Under the pieces are notes generated by a model. It was given only the letters and a program-made list of their open reading frames with translations, had not been told where the DNA came from and made no database searches. From the NCBI RefSeq assembly GCF_001746295.1, contig NZ_MJAH01000002.1:11485-75484 (forward strand): a stretch of 64,000 nt of DNA. Reading direction: 5' to 3'. A program made the position numbers and the translations under genes. Shown one piece after another: positions 35,994-44,629 of this stretch; the first letter of the stretch is position 1, and every line of letters starts with the position of its first letter. This stretch comes from Streptomyces sp. LUP47B. Lineage in GTDB: Bacteria; Actinomycetota; Actinomycetes; Streptomycetales; Streptomycetaceae.

Positions 35994-37238
35994 ATGGCAC
36001 TTCGATCACGCTCACGTACAGCGACGACGACCAGCGGGCCGGGCCGCGGCCCCCATTCCGACGGGCGCTCTCGGCATCGCCGACCACCCGGCACCCAGGG
36101 CCGGGTCCGGCATCGGCATGCCGCCTCGGCGGACGAACTCCAGCGGCGGGCGGAGGTGCTCTTCGCCGAACGGGCGGGGCAGCGGAGGGACTCGGGGAAG
36201 GGGCCGCCGCCGGGTGGGCCGGGCGTGGACGACGAGGCGGTGGGGAGCGACCCGGAGCGCCTTGAGGCTGCCGGTGCCGTCGATGTCGCCGAGGCCGGTT
36301 CGGCCGCCGACGCGGTCGGGTTCGTGGAGCGGGCTCGATGGGAGGCGGGGGCTGCCGAAGAGGAATGGCGGGACGGTGGTTGGGCGGAGGGAGCCCGGCG
36401 GGACGCTGGTTCTCCGGAGGGGATTTGGCGGGACGCCGAAACCGGGAGCGGGGCCTGGCGAGACACCGACTCCGGGACCGGAAACGGGAACGGGAACGGG
36501 AACGGGAACGAGTACGGGGACAGGCACTGGCGGGAGCGCGCCGGGTCGGCTCTGCGGGAGCGGATGCCGGTGTGGCTGCAGGCGCGGTGCGGGCTGGAGC
36601 GGCGGAACGTGGTCGCGCTCTCGGTGCTGCTCGTCGTGGCCGCGGTATTCGCCGTGCAGCACTTCTGGACGGGCCGGACGCAGTCCGTCCAGGCGCCCGA
36701 AGTGGTGCGCGCGGCAGCGCCGTTCGCGGAGAGTGGGGGGAGCGGGGCAAGCAGCGCGGGTGGACGGCGAGGCGCGGCCGGGCCCGCCGTCTCGGGCGGG
36801 GTCCCGAACACGTCGGGACCGGCCGGGGCCGAGATCGTCGTGGATGTCGGTGGCAAGGTCCGTGAACCCGGCATCCAGCGGCTGCCGGCCGGCTCAAGGG
36901 TCGCCGACGCGTTGAAGGCGGCCGGCGGAGTGCGGCCGGGCACGAACACCGACGCACTCAACCGAGCGCGGTTCCTCATGGACGGCGAGCAGGTGATCGT
37001 CGGCGGCCCGGCCGCACCCGCGCCCGGCACGGGCGGCCCCGTCTCCGGCGGCCAGGCCGGCCCGGCGGCTCCCGTCTCCTTGAACACCGCCACCGTGGAC
37101 CAGCTCGACACCCTGCCCGGCGTCGGCCCCGTGCTGGCCCAGCACATCGTCGACTACCGCACCCGGCACGGCGGCTTCCGCTCGGTGGACGAACTGCGCG
37201 AGGTCAATGGCATCGGCGATCCGAGATGTCAATGCTAA
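35994..37238 (+). CDS. comEA: ComEA-type DNA receptor, 3' end replaced by the integrated element
   Basis: 414 residues in its present form. A Gly/Arg-rich cytoplasmic N-terminus, one membrane helix (VVALSVLLVVAAVFAVQHFW), a SLBB domain (IVVDVGGKVREPGIQRLPAGSRVADAL), then a helix-hairpin-helix DNA-binding domain (LNTATVDQLDTLPGVGPVLAQHIVDYR). The natural C-terminus is cut at GIGD (37218-37220) and replaced by PRCQC and a TAA supplied by the mobile element. The missing 13 codons are at 53363-53401. The protein loses only its extreme tail, so it may still bind DNA. ATG 35994 is chosen on family grounds with a GATCCT box 6 bases upstream; GTG 35976 is the alternative. Confidence 0.85.
   Translation: MALRSRSRTATTTSGPGRGPHSDGRSRHRRPPGTQGRVRHRHAASADELQRRAEVLFAERAGQRRDSGKGPPPGGPGVDDEAVGSDPERLEAAGAVDVAEAGSAADAVGFVERARWEAGAAEEEWRDGGWAEGARRDAGSPEGIWRDAETGSGAWRDTDSGTGNGNGNGNGNEYGDRHWRERAGSALRERMPVWLQARCGLERRNVVALSVLLVVAAVFAVQHFWTGRTQSVQAPEVVRAAAPFAESGGSGASSAGGRRGAAGPAVSGGVPNTSGPAGAEIVVDVGGKVREPGIQRLPAGSRVADALKAAGGVRPGTNTDALNRARFLMDGEQVIVGGPAAPAPGTGGPVSGGQAGPAAPVSLNTATVDQLDTLPGVGPVLAQHIVDYRTRHGGFRSVDELREVNGIGDPRCQC
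36474..36521 (+). repeat. Hexanucleotide repeat in comEA
   Basis: Eight 6-base units, four of them perfect GGGAAC (36486-36509) flanked by one-mismatch variants, encode a GN-repeat linker between the N-terminal region and the membrane helix of ComEA. It is a potential site of slippage, in units that keep the frame. Confidence 0.75.
37213..37219. other. attL core
   Basis: TCGGCGA, shared with attR at 53355-53361. Left of it is comEA sequence, right of it element sequence. The first mismatching base is T (37220) against C (53362); both spell Asp in the comEA frame. Confidence 0.85.
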
Positions 37239-37248
37239 TCTACAGACC

Positions 37249-38718
37249 ATGAAGCCAAGAGCCGCGATCCTCCTCGTGCGGATCTCCGACGACAAAGCTG
37301 GTGATGCTGCTGGGGTTGGGCGGCAGGAAGATGACGGCCGCACCCTTGCTGATCGGCTCGGATGGAACATCGCCGAGGTCATCGTTGAGAACGACACAAG
37401 CGCGTACAAGCGGCGAAAGGTGCGCCTGGCCGACGGTACGACAGCTCTGCGTACCGTGCGCCCCGGATTCCGAAGTGCGCTCGACAAGCTGGCATCGGGT
37501 GAGCGTGACGGCCTGCTCGCCTACGACCTCGACCGCACGGCCCGTGATCCCCGAGACCTTGAAGACCTCATCGACATCGTCGAGTCCAAGAACCCCCGCA
37601 TCCCGGTCCAGTCCGTATCCGGCTCACTCAGGCTCGACACCGACGGCGACATCACCATGGCCCGCGTCCTGGTCGCCGTCGCCAACAAGTCGAGCCGAGA
37701 CACCGCCCGCCGAGTCGCCCGGAAGCATGAGGCACTCGCGGCCGAAGGAAAGCCGGGCGGGGGAGGGTTCCGCGGCTACGGCTTCACCGAGAAGGGGCAC
37801 GAGGTCCTCGACGATGAGGCCGAGATCCTTCGGGAGATAGGCGCTCGCATCCTCGGCGACTGGGACGGCTGGACAGATCAGCAGAAGGCCCGCATCGACC
37901 CGGAGCTCGGCGAGAGCCTGAACTCCATCGCGGACGACCTCGAACAGCGACAGGTGCCGACGGCTACAGGAGCGCCCTGGTCCGGCCGGAGCGTCGGTTC
38001 CGTCGTCTCCAAGGCGTCTGTCGCCGGCCTGCGCTCACACAAGGGCGAGATCGTGGGACCAGCCGTCTGGGACGCCATCATTCCCAAGGACCGCTGGGAA
38101 GAGATCTGCCTGCGTCTCGCACAGCGTGCCGGTACAGCAGACCTCTCGCTGCAGCGTTGGCTGAACGGAGTGCTGCGCTGCTCCAAGTGCGGGCGCATGC
38201 TCGAGGGTTCTCACGGCAACGGCGGCCCCCGGTACTGGTGCGCTAGCCCTCGAGGCGGCTGCGGCAAGATCGCCGTAAAGGCGTCGTTCGTCGAGGACGA
38301 GGTCGAGCGCCAGGTCCTCGACCTGCTGTCCCGCCCGAAGATCCTGCACCGGTTGCAGCGGGTCGCCACGACCGAGGTATCGGAGGGCGCACGCCAGGAA
38401 CTCGCCGAGGACGAGGAGCAGCTGAAGGAACTCGCCCGCATGTGGGCTAAGCGAGAGATCACGTTTTCCGAGTACAGGGAGGCCCGGTCCGTCATCGACG
38501 AGCGTGTGAAGGCGTCGCGGGCCCTGGTCGTGTCTGCCACACCGCGGATCCTCCGTGGCCTGCTCGCCGGCGACGTACAGGCCGGCTGGAAGCGCTTGGC
38601 GCCAGCCGACAAGCGTGAGGTGATCCTGGCCCTGATCCCCGGGTACGACGTGATGCCGCACGATCGGAAGTACGGCAACAAGTTCAACCCCGATCGGCTC
38701 GTACCGATCAAGCCGTGA
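37249..38718 (+). CDS. int: Large serine recombinase (integrase)
   Basis: 489 residues. The resolvase-type catalytic domain starts AAILLVRISDDKAG with the nucleophilic serine near residue 13, and continues with DLDRTARDPRDLEDLID and the tyrosine/arginine positions. It is followed by a recombinase domain (KPGGGGFRGYGF), a zinc ribbon (CSKCGRMLEG...YWCASPRGGCGK) and a coiled-coil motif (about residues 385-420). ATG 37249 is 7 bases after a TAATCT box (37236-37241), so a leaderless start is likely; in-frame ATG 37207 lies within comEA. It integrates the element by attP x attB recombination; excision should need a directionality factor, not identified with certainty among the small genes. Confidence 0.95.
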   Translation: MKPRAAILLVRISDDKAGDAAGVGRQEDDGRTLADRLGWNIAEVIVENDTSAYKRRKVRLADGTTALRTVRPGFRSALDKLASGERDGLLAYDLDRTARDPRDLEDLIDIVESKNPRIPVQSVSGSLRLDTDGDITMARVLVAVANKSSRDTARRVARKHEALAAEGKPGGGGFRGYGFTEKGHEVLDDEAEILREIGARILGDWDGWTDQQKARIDPELGESLNSIADDLEQRQVPTATGAPWSGRSVGSVVSKASVAGLRSHKGEIVGPAVWDAIIPKDRWEEICLRLAQRAGTADLSLQRWLNGVLRCSKCGRMLEGSHGNGGPRYWCASPRGGCGKIAVKASFVEDEVERQVLDLLSRPKILHRLQRVATTEVSEGARQELAEDEEQLKELARMWAKREITFSEYREARSVIDERVKASRALVVSATPRILRGLLAGDVQAGWKRLAPADKREVILALIPGYDVMPHDRKYGNKFNPDRLVPIKP

Positions 38719-38724
38719 CATGAA

Positions 38725-38756
38725 AAAGGGCCCCGTCCGTGAGGACGGGGCCCTTT
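38725..38756. terminator. Bidirectional terminator between int and the tape-measure gene
   Basis: A perfect 14-bp stem AAAGGGCCCCGTCC and complement, loop GTGA, with A-runs before and T-runs after. It lies 6 bases after int and 4 bases after the convergent tape-measure stop. Confidence 0.9.
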
Positions 38757-38760
38757 CGTT

Positions 38761-41700
38761 TCAGCTGGCGTTGAGACTACTGATGAGCTGCTGCTGACTG
38801 TCGCGGATCTCGGCGCGGGCGATGTTGTGCATCTGCTCGTCGCCGATCCACACGCTGATGCTCGCGTTGGACAGGTCCGGCACCGAACCGTGCGACGCCA
38901 TGGACATCAACGCGTTGGCCTGCGAACTGGTGAACACCGGCTCCGGGCGCCCCGTCCCGTTGAACGCCAAGTTCATGCCCGGCTGGAGGTAGCCGCCGCT
39001 GTCGTACTTGCCGGGCTGGAAGCCGTACCACGACGTGAACAGCGGGTTGTTGTAGCCGCGGGCCGACTTGCCCACGACAACACCCTGCCCGCCCCTCGAC
39101 TCCACGTTCGTCTTGCCCAACGTTCCCGCGGTGTGGCCGACGCCGGCGTTGGTGATGCCGACGCGGAAGGCGGAGCTGCCGTTCTTCACCCAGCCGGCCG
39201 GGGCCGTGTTCCCGGAGAACGCCCCGGTCGCCCAACGGCGGCTGTTCGGTTTCAGGCCGCGGATCACGTTCTCGATCGCGCCCATGAACCCGGAGCAGTC
39301 GAATCCCTTCGGGCCGACCCCGCCCCAGATGTACGGCTTACCGGCCTGCTCCTTCGCCCACTTCAGGGCGGCCTGGATACGCGGGCCGCCGACCCCGCCA
39401 GCGCCGCCCTTCTTGTCGGCATCCTTGGAGAACCCGAACAGAGCGTTGATGAGCTTCGTCGGAATGCCCCGGGCCATCTGGCCGAAGCGGGTGTCCAGCC
39501 CCGGGAAGCCCTTCAGGAGCGGATTGACGGCCGCCTTCACCCCGGCCTTCGCCGAGCCGAGGATCGTGTCGCCCAGCCACGACACGCCCTCCTTCACCTT
39601 GTTCCATGCTGCCGACCCGGCACCCGCGACCTTGTTGAGGCCCTTGCCGATCCAGCCGAAGATCCCGCCGTCGGCGTAGCGCAGCGTCGTGTCCGTCGCC
39701 GCCGTCGGGTTCCCGCCGAACACCGGGGCCAGCGCCGCCTTCACGCCCTGGGCACCTCGAGAACGCGCCAGCGCGTTCATGGAGTTCACGAACCCCGAGC
39801 CGACCGCACGGGTGAACTCCGGTCGCATGATGGCCTCGCCGCCGCTGAGCTCCAGTCGGCCGCCCGTCGGCGACACGAACCGGTGCACATCCTTGCCAGG
39901 CGTGTAGCCGGGCATCACGCCGCCGCGGGCGAAGTGGAACTCCTTCAGCGGGGGCGCACCGAACGCGTCGGCCACCTTCGACCACACGCCGACGATGCCC
40001 CGGTTGTAGACGGTGTCCACGACGTACTGAATGGGCCGCCGCGCAATGCTCTTGAGCTTGTCCCACTGGGTTTTGATCGAGTCGACTGCGTCCCCGAAGA
40101 CACCTCCAAGGCCCTTGATGATGGTCTTCCAGCTGTCGAAGACGGGCTTGATGCCCTTCTCCCAGGCGTACTTGCCGACGGAGACGATGCTGTCCCACGC
40201 AGGTTTGATCGCCCCCGTGTACAGGGCCGAAGCGCCACGGCCGACCTGCCGCATGCCCTCCACGAAGTTCCGGAAGATCGGGCGGAGGATCTTCTCCCAC
40301 ATGAAGGTCGCCGCGACCTGGATCGCCGCCCAGGCGGGCTTGATGGCGTTCTTCCACAGCCACGTCGCCTGGTCGCCGATCTGCTGCAGTGCGGGCTTGA
40401 ACGCCTTCTCCCACAGCCAGCCGATGATGGCGCCCAGCACCTTCACGGCAACGATGATCGGGAGGATGACGGCGACGGTGATGACCGTGAGCAGGATCCG
40501 GGCGGCGAGTGAGATGGCGTCCCAGGCGGGCTTGATGGCGTTGGTCCACAGCCACATGGCCGCGGTGCCCAACTGCTTGAGTCCGGTCCAGATGTACGCG
40601 AACACCGGCTGCAGGACGTTCGTCCACAGCCACATCGACGCCGTCTTGATCGCCGACCAGACAGCCTGAATGCCCTCACGGAACCAGGTGAAGCGCCGGT
40701 ACATGTACACCACGGCGAGGACGACCGCGGTGATCCCGAGGACGATCCAGCCCCACGGGCCAGCCATCGAAATGACGTCGAAGGCGACCATGGCGCCGTT
40801 CGCGACGACCTGAGCAGCGGCCCACAACTTCGTCGCCACGAACACGCCGTAGATACCGATGACCAGCTCAGGCAGGTAGGTCGCGATGTTGCTGAGGATC
40901 GACGCCGTTGTGCCGAGCAGCTGCAGCAGCGGTCCCGAAAGCGGCGATAGCGCGGTGCCGATGTTCAGGAACGCCGTCGCGATCTTCCCGAGCGTGTCGG
41001 CGATCAGCGGCGCCTTGTCGGCGCTGTACGACAAGAAGCGTTCGAACTCGGGGGAGCCGCGCAGTCCGGTCGCCCACGTCGCGAACTTGCCGGTGATGCG
41101 CTGCATGGTCGACGAGATCGAATCCATGTGCGGCAGGAACGCGTCGATGATGCCGGCGATCCCCTTGAACACGTTCCCGAAGGCGACCCCGAGCCCGATG
41201 ATCGCGGGCTTCACGTTGCCCTGCAGATCCTGCTTGAAGCCCTGCCAGAACGGCCGCTTCAGCTCCTTCGACGCCTTGTCCTGGAGGACGCCGATCGCAT
41301 CCGCGGCCCCCAGCACGAACGGCGTGAGAGTGGGGAGGGTGTTCCGGATCCCGATCAGCGCCCTGGTGAACAGCGGCATCACGGCCGGCTGCAGGGAACG
41401 CGACCAGGCGTTGAACGCGGTCTGCAGGCCGACGAACGCATTCAGGGTGCCGCGAGCCGAAGGCGTCAGCTTCGCCAACTCGGCCCGGTACTTGGCCTGA
41501 GCCGTGGCCGCGGCATCCGCTGTCGTGGCCCCCGACGCCTGCGCCTGCTGGGCCTGCTGCAGCTGGCGGGCCGCCGAAGCGGCAGCATCCGCCGCGGACT
41601 GCTGAGCGACCGCCACATTCTCCTGAGCCTGCGCGATCTTCGTCGCGTTGTCCTGAGCCGTCTGCGCCTGCGCGGCCTGCGCCTGCTGCAGCGCCTTCGT

Positions 41701-43089
41701 CCGGTCGGCAACCGTGTCCTGAGCCTGAGCAACCTGCTCCTGCGCCGACTTGACCGTCTGTGAGCCCTCAACCCCCGCCTTGTTCGCGGCGGCCGTCTCC
41801 TTCTTCAGGCGCCCGGTCTCGGTGGTCTGCTCCTTCAGGCGCTGGACGGCCTGGTCGTACTGGAGAAGCGCCTTCTGCTTGTCGAGCTCCGTCGACTTCG
41901 CGTCCTTCAGGACCGCGTCCCGCTCGAGAGTCGCCTCCTTCAGGCCGATCTCGGCGTCCCGCTGCGACAGAACCGAGTCCGTCAGTCGCGTGTTGAGGTC
42001 CTCGAGCTCCTGCGCCGCGGTCCGGCGCGCGGCCGTCAGATCCTCCTGAGCCTTCCGTGCGGCCCGCTGAGAGTCCGCCAGAGCGTCTTCCGCGTCCTCG
42101 ACGGCCTGAGCCGCCCTCGCAGCCGCCTGGGCCGCTGTACGGCGAGCCTGAGTCACCGCAGCCTGCGCCTGAGCGATCTGCCTCGCCCCGTTGCGCTCCG
42201 CGGTCGCAACCGCCTGCTGAGCGGAAGCCAGCTGCAGGGCCTTCGACGACGCTGCAGCCGCGGCCTGGCCCCCGGTGTTCGTCGACTGCGTCGCCGCATC
42301 CTGAGCCGCCTTCTGCGCCTGGAGGACACCGCCGATCTGCTTGAAGGCCGGTACGGCGACCAGGCCGACCGCGCCCACACCCGCGGCAGCCGCGATGCCG
42401 GCCGCGGCGATCGCTCCGAGCCCGGCCGCGACGACCGGCAGCACCGGCAGGATCGCGGGACCAAACGCGATCGCGGACGTCGTCAGCAGGTTGAAGTTCG
42501 CCGCGGCGGAGCGGGTGTCGACGTCGACATTGATGTCCTGCCCGTCGAGCCGGTTGATCTCCGCCTGGAACGCGGCCAGCTGAGCCTGAGCCGCCCCCGC
42601 GTCGAGCCGTACATTCACGTCCGCGCTCGACGTCGACAGGCGCGTCAGGCGCTCCTGAAGGCGGGCGATGCGGGCCTGAGCTTCCGTCGCGTCGATGTCG
42701 ACGCCGATCTCGGTATCCCGCAGCGTCAGCAGCTGCGCCCGGATCGCATGGATCTCACGTTCCGCAGCAGACGCGTCCGCCCGCAGCTCGACGTCCGGCA
42801 GATCCCGGAGCGCCGCCTCGACACGGCCCTTGAACGAGCGGGCGAACGCGCCGCCCGTAGCGTTCCCCTGACGGGTCGCCGGCGCCTGAGCTTGACGGCC
42901 GCCGTTCCTGATGCCCTGCACGAACGCGTCGGCGATATGCGACGTCATGTAGCGGCCGATGACACGGCCCACCTCGTCGCCCACCTCGTTCGCGGCAGGA
43001 ACGAGCTGGTTCTGCATGCGTTGCCGCACGCCTGTCGCATTGGGTAGAACGTCGACTTCAACCGAGCCGACCGAGATAGCTGGCGACAC
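38761..43089 (-). CDS. Phage tail tape-measure protein with C-terminal NlpC/P60-like domain
   Basis: 1442 residues, the largest gene of the element. It begins SVGSVEVDVLPNATGVRQRM, a typical siphophage tape-measure start. Strand-rich pseudo-repeats (LRDTEIGVDIDATEAQARI, ADVNVRLDAGAAQAQL) are followed by an Ala/Gln coiled coil (about 265-560), membrane-type segments (about 205-245 and 690-860) and Trp-rich helical repeats (WLWxNxxxPAWxxI). Near residues 1250-1345 an NlpC/P60-like fold has AGKPYIWGGVGPKGFDCSGF (catalytic Cys about 1271) and a following VGHTAGTL His. Tape-measure proteins set tail length and can cut peptidoglycan. AGGAGGG precedes GTG 43089. No other tail gene accompanies it. 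Its length would correspond to a long tail, by the usual rule of about 1.5 angstrom per residue. Confidence 0.9.
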   Translation of the reverse strand: MSPAISVGSVEVDVLPNATGVRQRMQNQLVPAANEVGDEVGRVIGRYMTSHIADAFVQGIRNGGRQAQAPATRQGNATGGAFARSFKGRVEAALRDLPDVELRADASAAEREIHAIRAQLLTLRDTEIGVDIDATEAQARIARLQERLTRLSTSSADVNVRLDAGAAQAQLAAFQAEINRLDGQDINVDVDTRSAAANFNLLTTSAIAFGPAILPVLPVVAAGLGAIAAAGIAAAAGVGAVGLVAVPAFKQIGGVLQAQKAAQDAATQSTNTGGQAAAAASSKALQLASAQQAVATAERNGARQIAQAQAAVTQARRTAAQAAARAAQAVEDAEDALADSQRAARKAQEDLTAARRTAAQELEDLNTRLTDSVLSQRDAEIGLKEATLERDAVLKDAKSTELDKQKALLQYDQAVQRLKEQTTETGRLKKETAAANKAGVEGSQTVKSAQEQVAQAQDTVADRTKALQQAQAAQAQTAQDNATKIAQAQENVAVAQQSAADAAASAARQLQQAQQAQASGATTADAAATAQAKYRAELAKLTPSARGTLNAFVGLQTAFNAWSRSLQPAVMPLFTRALIGIRNTLPTLTPFVLGAADAIGVLQDKASKELKRPFWQGFKQDLQGNVKPAIIGLGVAFGNVFKGIAGIIDAFLPHMDSISSTMQRITGKFATWATGLRGSPEFERFLSYSADKAPLIADTLGKIATAFLNIGTALSPLSGPLLQLLGTTASILSNIATYLPELVIGIYGVFVATKLWAAAQVVANGAMVAFDVISMAGPWGWIVLGITAVVLAVVYMYRRFTWFREGIQAVWSAIKTASMWLWTNVLQPVFAYIWTGLKQLGTAAMWLWTNAIKPAWDAISLAARILLTVITVAVILPIIVAVKVLGAIIGWLWEKAFKPALQQIGDQATWLWKNAIKPAWAAIQVAATFMWEKILRPIFRNFVEGMRQVGRGASALYTGAIKPAWDSIVSVGKYAWEKGIKPVFDSWKTIIKGLGGVFGDAVDSIKTQWDKLKSIARRPIQYVVDTVYNRGIVGVWSKVADAFGAPPLKEFHFARGGVMPGYTPGKDVHRFVSPTGGRLELSGGEAIMRPEFTRAVGSGFVNSMNALARSRGAQGVKAALAPVFGGNPTAATDTTLRYADGGIFGWIGKGLNKVAGAGSAAWNKVKEGVSWLGDTILGSAKAGVKAAVNPLLKGFPGLDTRFGQMARGIPTKLINALFGFSKDADKKGGAGGVGGPRIQAALKWAKEQAGKPYIWGGVGPKGFDCSGFMGAIENVIRGLKPNSRRWATGAFSGNTAPAGWVKNGSSAFRVGITNAGVGHTAGTLGKTNVESRGGQGVVVGKSARGYNNPLFTSWYGFQPGKYDSGGYLQPGMNLAFNGTGRPEPVFTSSQANALMSMASHGSVPDLSNASISVWIGDEQMHNIARAEIRDSQQQLISSLNAS

Positions 43090-43144
43090 GCTGCCCTCCT
43101 AGGCAGTCCGTGGCGCGGGCCTTAGAGGTCAAGGACAGGTACAG

Positions 43145-43438
43145 CTACAGCAGACCGGGATGCGGCTCGTCACCGCGGAACCGAGTCGGTCGAGGCGCAG
43201 CAGCACGGAACGCGGCAGCCTCCTTGGCAGTCTTCTGCCGATGGCACGGATCGCACACACCCTGAAGGTCTTCCGGTTCGTGCCGATCGGTCATCGGGAC
43301 GATGTGGTCAGCGACCGTCGACGGACGAACGCCACAGATCATGCACGTCGGCTGAGCCTCGAGCACCGCCTTACGGCGCTTCGCCCAGTCCTTCGGCAGC
43401 CGGCTCGCCCGGGTCGACGTGTGCCAGTTGCTGGCCAT
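43145..43438 (-). CDS. HNH endonuclease
   Basis: 97 residues. HNH signature: CMICGVRPSTVADHIVPMTDRHE and LQGVCDPCHRQKT, with two CxxC zinc pairs and the central DH. Small HNH proteins of this size sit beside terminase genes in many actinophages and assist DNA packaging; here no terminase is visible. AAAGGAG lies 7 bases before ATG 43438, fixing the start. The long upstream extension of the frame is not coding. It lies 55 bases upstream of the tape-measure gene and is probably cotranscribed with it. Confidence 0.9.
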   Translation of the reverse strand: MASNWHTSTRASRLPKDWAKRRKAVLEAQPTCMICGVRPSTVADHIVPMTDRHEPEDLQGVCDPCHRQKTAKEAAAFRAAAPRPTRFRGDEPHPGLL

Positions 43439-43789
43439 TGATCTACTCCTTTCGGGACGAATACACCTGGGGGGTTGGGGCCCCCGTGGATCTCTCAGCG
43501 ATCGAAGACGTAATGCAGCTGACATCGCCCCCGGGTTTGGGAGTTTCGCCACGTTCCGTAACCGTCTGCTTACTCGATCCGAAAAACACCAGGGAAACCC
43601 GTACAGAAAGGGAGGTGCTATACGTCTTCGATGGCTGGAAGATCGCCCGGGAGCCCCCGTCCCCACCCCTTTGCTCCTGGTTTGCGCGGCCCGGCCGGCG
43701 AAGCGAGGCACCGGCCGGACCGCACGTGTCGACGCTGCTACGCGAGCTCGTCATGCCCGACCCACTCGCGGAGCGTCGACGTCTCATGG
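43439..43789. other. Non-coding interval with a 12-bp inverted repeat
   Basis: The 351 bases between the HNH gene and the upstream unknown gene are less GC-rich than the rest of the element and have no frame with convincing codon use on either strand. ATCGAAGACGTA (43501-43512) and TACGTCTTCGAT (43621-43632) are perfect complements enclosing 108 bases. This may be the promoter region of the HNH/tape-measure unit, or a scar where phage genes were lost or gained. Confidence 0.5.
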
Positions 43790-44629
43790 TCAGCCTCGCA
43801 GTGCGGTTGCGACCGCGTGCTGAGCCTGCTGGTGTGACAGTCCTGATCCCATGACCACTGCGACTGCCTGCTGCCAGCGCTCCATGGTCGACTGCCGTTG
43901 CGTGACCTCACCCGGTGTGGCGAGCTGCAAGGTGAAGTGAGGTGAGCGACTCAGGTACAGCCAGCGTGCGATGGGTGTCGCCTTGAGGTCTCGCCACTCA
44001 CGCAGTGCTGGCCCGACCTCGTCGCGCAGCTTGTGGGCGAACACGTCCTCGCTGCTCGGTGCCGTGATCTCGGCGACCGCCCACAGTTCGGCGTCGCGTC
44101 CGAGGTCCTGGCCTGACGCGCGAGCGAGGATCTGCCTGTCGTTCACCAGCTGGTCGAGCTTGACGGCCGCGTTGGATGCGGTCTCCCACGGTGCGCTGAT
44201 CGCTGGGTTGCGGAGGTCGATGTGCTGCTGGTCGAGGTTGGCGGGCAGCTTCTTCTCCTGCTTGGCCAGCACCTTGATGAGGGCGAGGAAGTCGGGCTGG
44301 AGTGCCCGGATCCAGCCGTCGACGTGGTCGCGGACGAGGGTGTTGTAGCGGCGGGCGATCGGTTCGAGGAAGTCGGTCCCGACCTGGTTGTGGGCGAGGG
44401 CCACGCGGTGGGCGTGGGCCCGGTCGGCGATCAGCGTCCGTAGTTCCTCGGCTGTGGCGGGGATGTCGTCGACGGTGGGCCGCTCGGGCGTCTTCATGTG
44501 GGAGGCGTCGACGGCGACCTGCCACATGCCGGCGACCTGGTCGATCTCGGCGGGTACGCCGAGGTTGCGGCGCCTGGCTACGGCGACAGCGTTCTGCGCC
44601 TTGCCGGTGTCGGCGTTGAAGGTGATCAC
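43790..44629 (-). CDS. Unknown helical protein of the element (279 residues)
   Basis: Mostly alpha-helical and charged, without a membrane helix or known motif. Recognisable stretches include TFNADTGKAQNAVAVARRRN, RVALAHNQVGTDFLEPIARRYN and HDL-type acidic segments. The ATG (44629) overlaps the stop of the upstream gene by 4 bases, so it belongs to the leftward array. Position between the helicase and the HNH/tape-measure genes is where phage structural or packaging genes would be, but I cannot assign it. Confidence 0.7.
   Translation of the reverse strand: MITFNADTGKAQNAVAVARRRNLGVPAEIDQVAGMWQVAVDASHMKTPERPTVDDIPATAEELRTLIADRAHAHRVALAHNQVGTDFLEPIARRYNTLVRDHVDGWIRALQPDFLALIKVLAKQEKKLPANLDQQHIDLRNPAISAPWETASNAAVKLDQLVNDRQILARASGQDLGRDAELWAVAEITAPSSEDVFAHKLRDEVGPALREWRDLKATPIARWLYLSRSPHFTLQLATPGEVTQRQSTMERWQQAVAVVMGSGLSHQQAQHAVATALRG

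Noticed and set aside
37897..37904. GACCCGGA, the TRS octamer of known Streptomyces TraB systems (also as complement at 46644-46651)
   Set aside because: Only isolated copies inside coding genes, as expected by chance in GC-rich DNA, and not clustered.
43438..43854. Plus-strand frame of 138 codons in the gap upstream of the HNH gene
   Set aside because: It lacks an SD, runs against the direction of all neighbours, has mixed codon use and overlaps the end of the 43790 gene.
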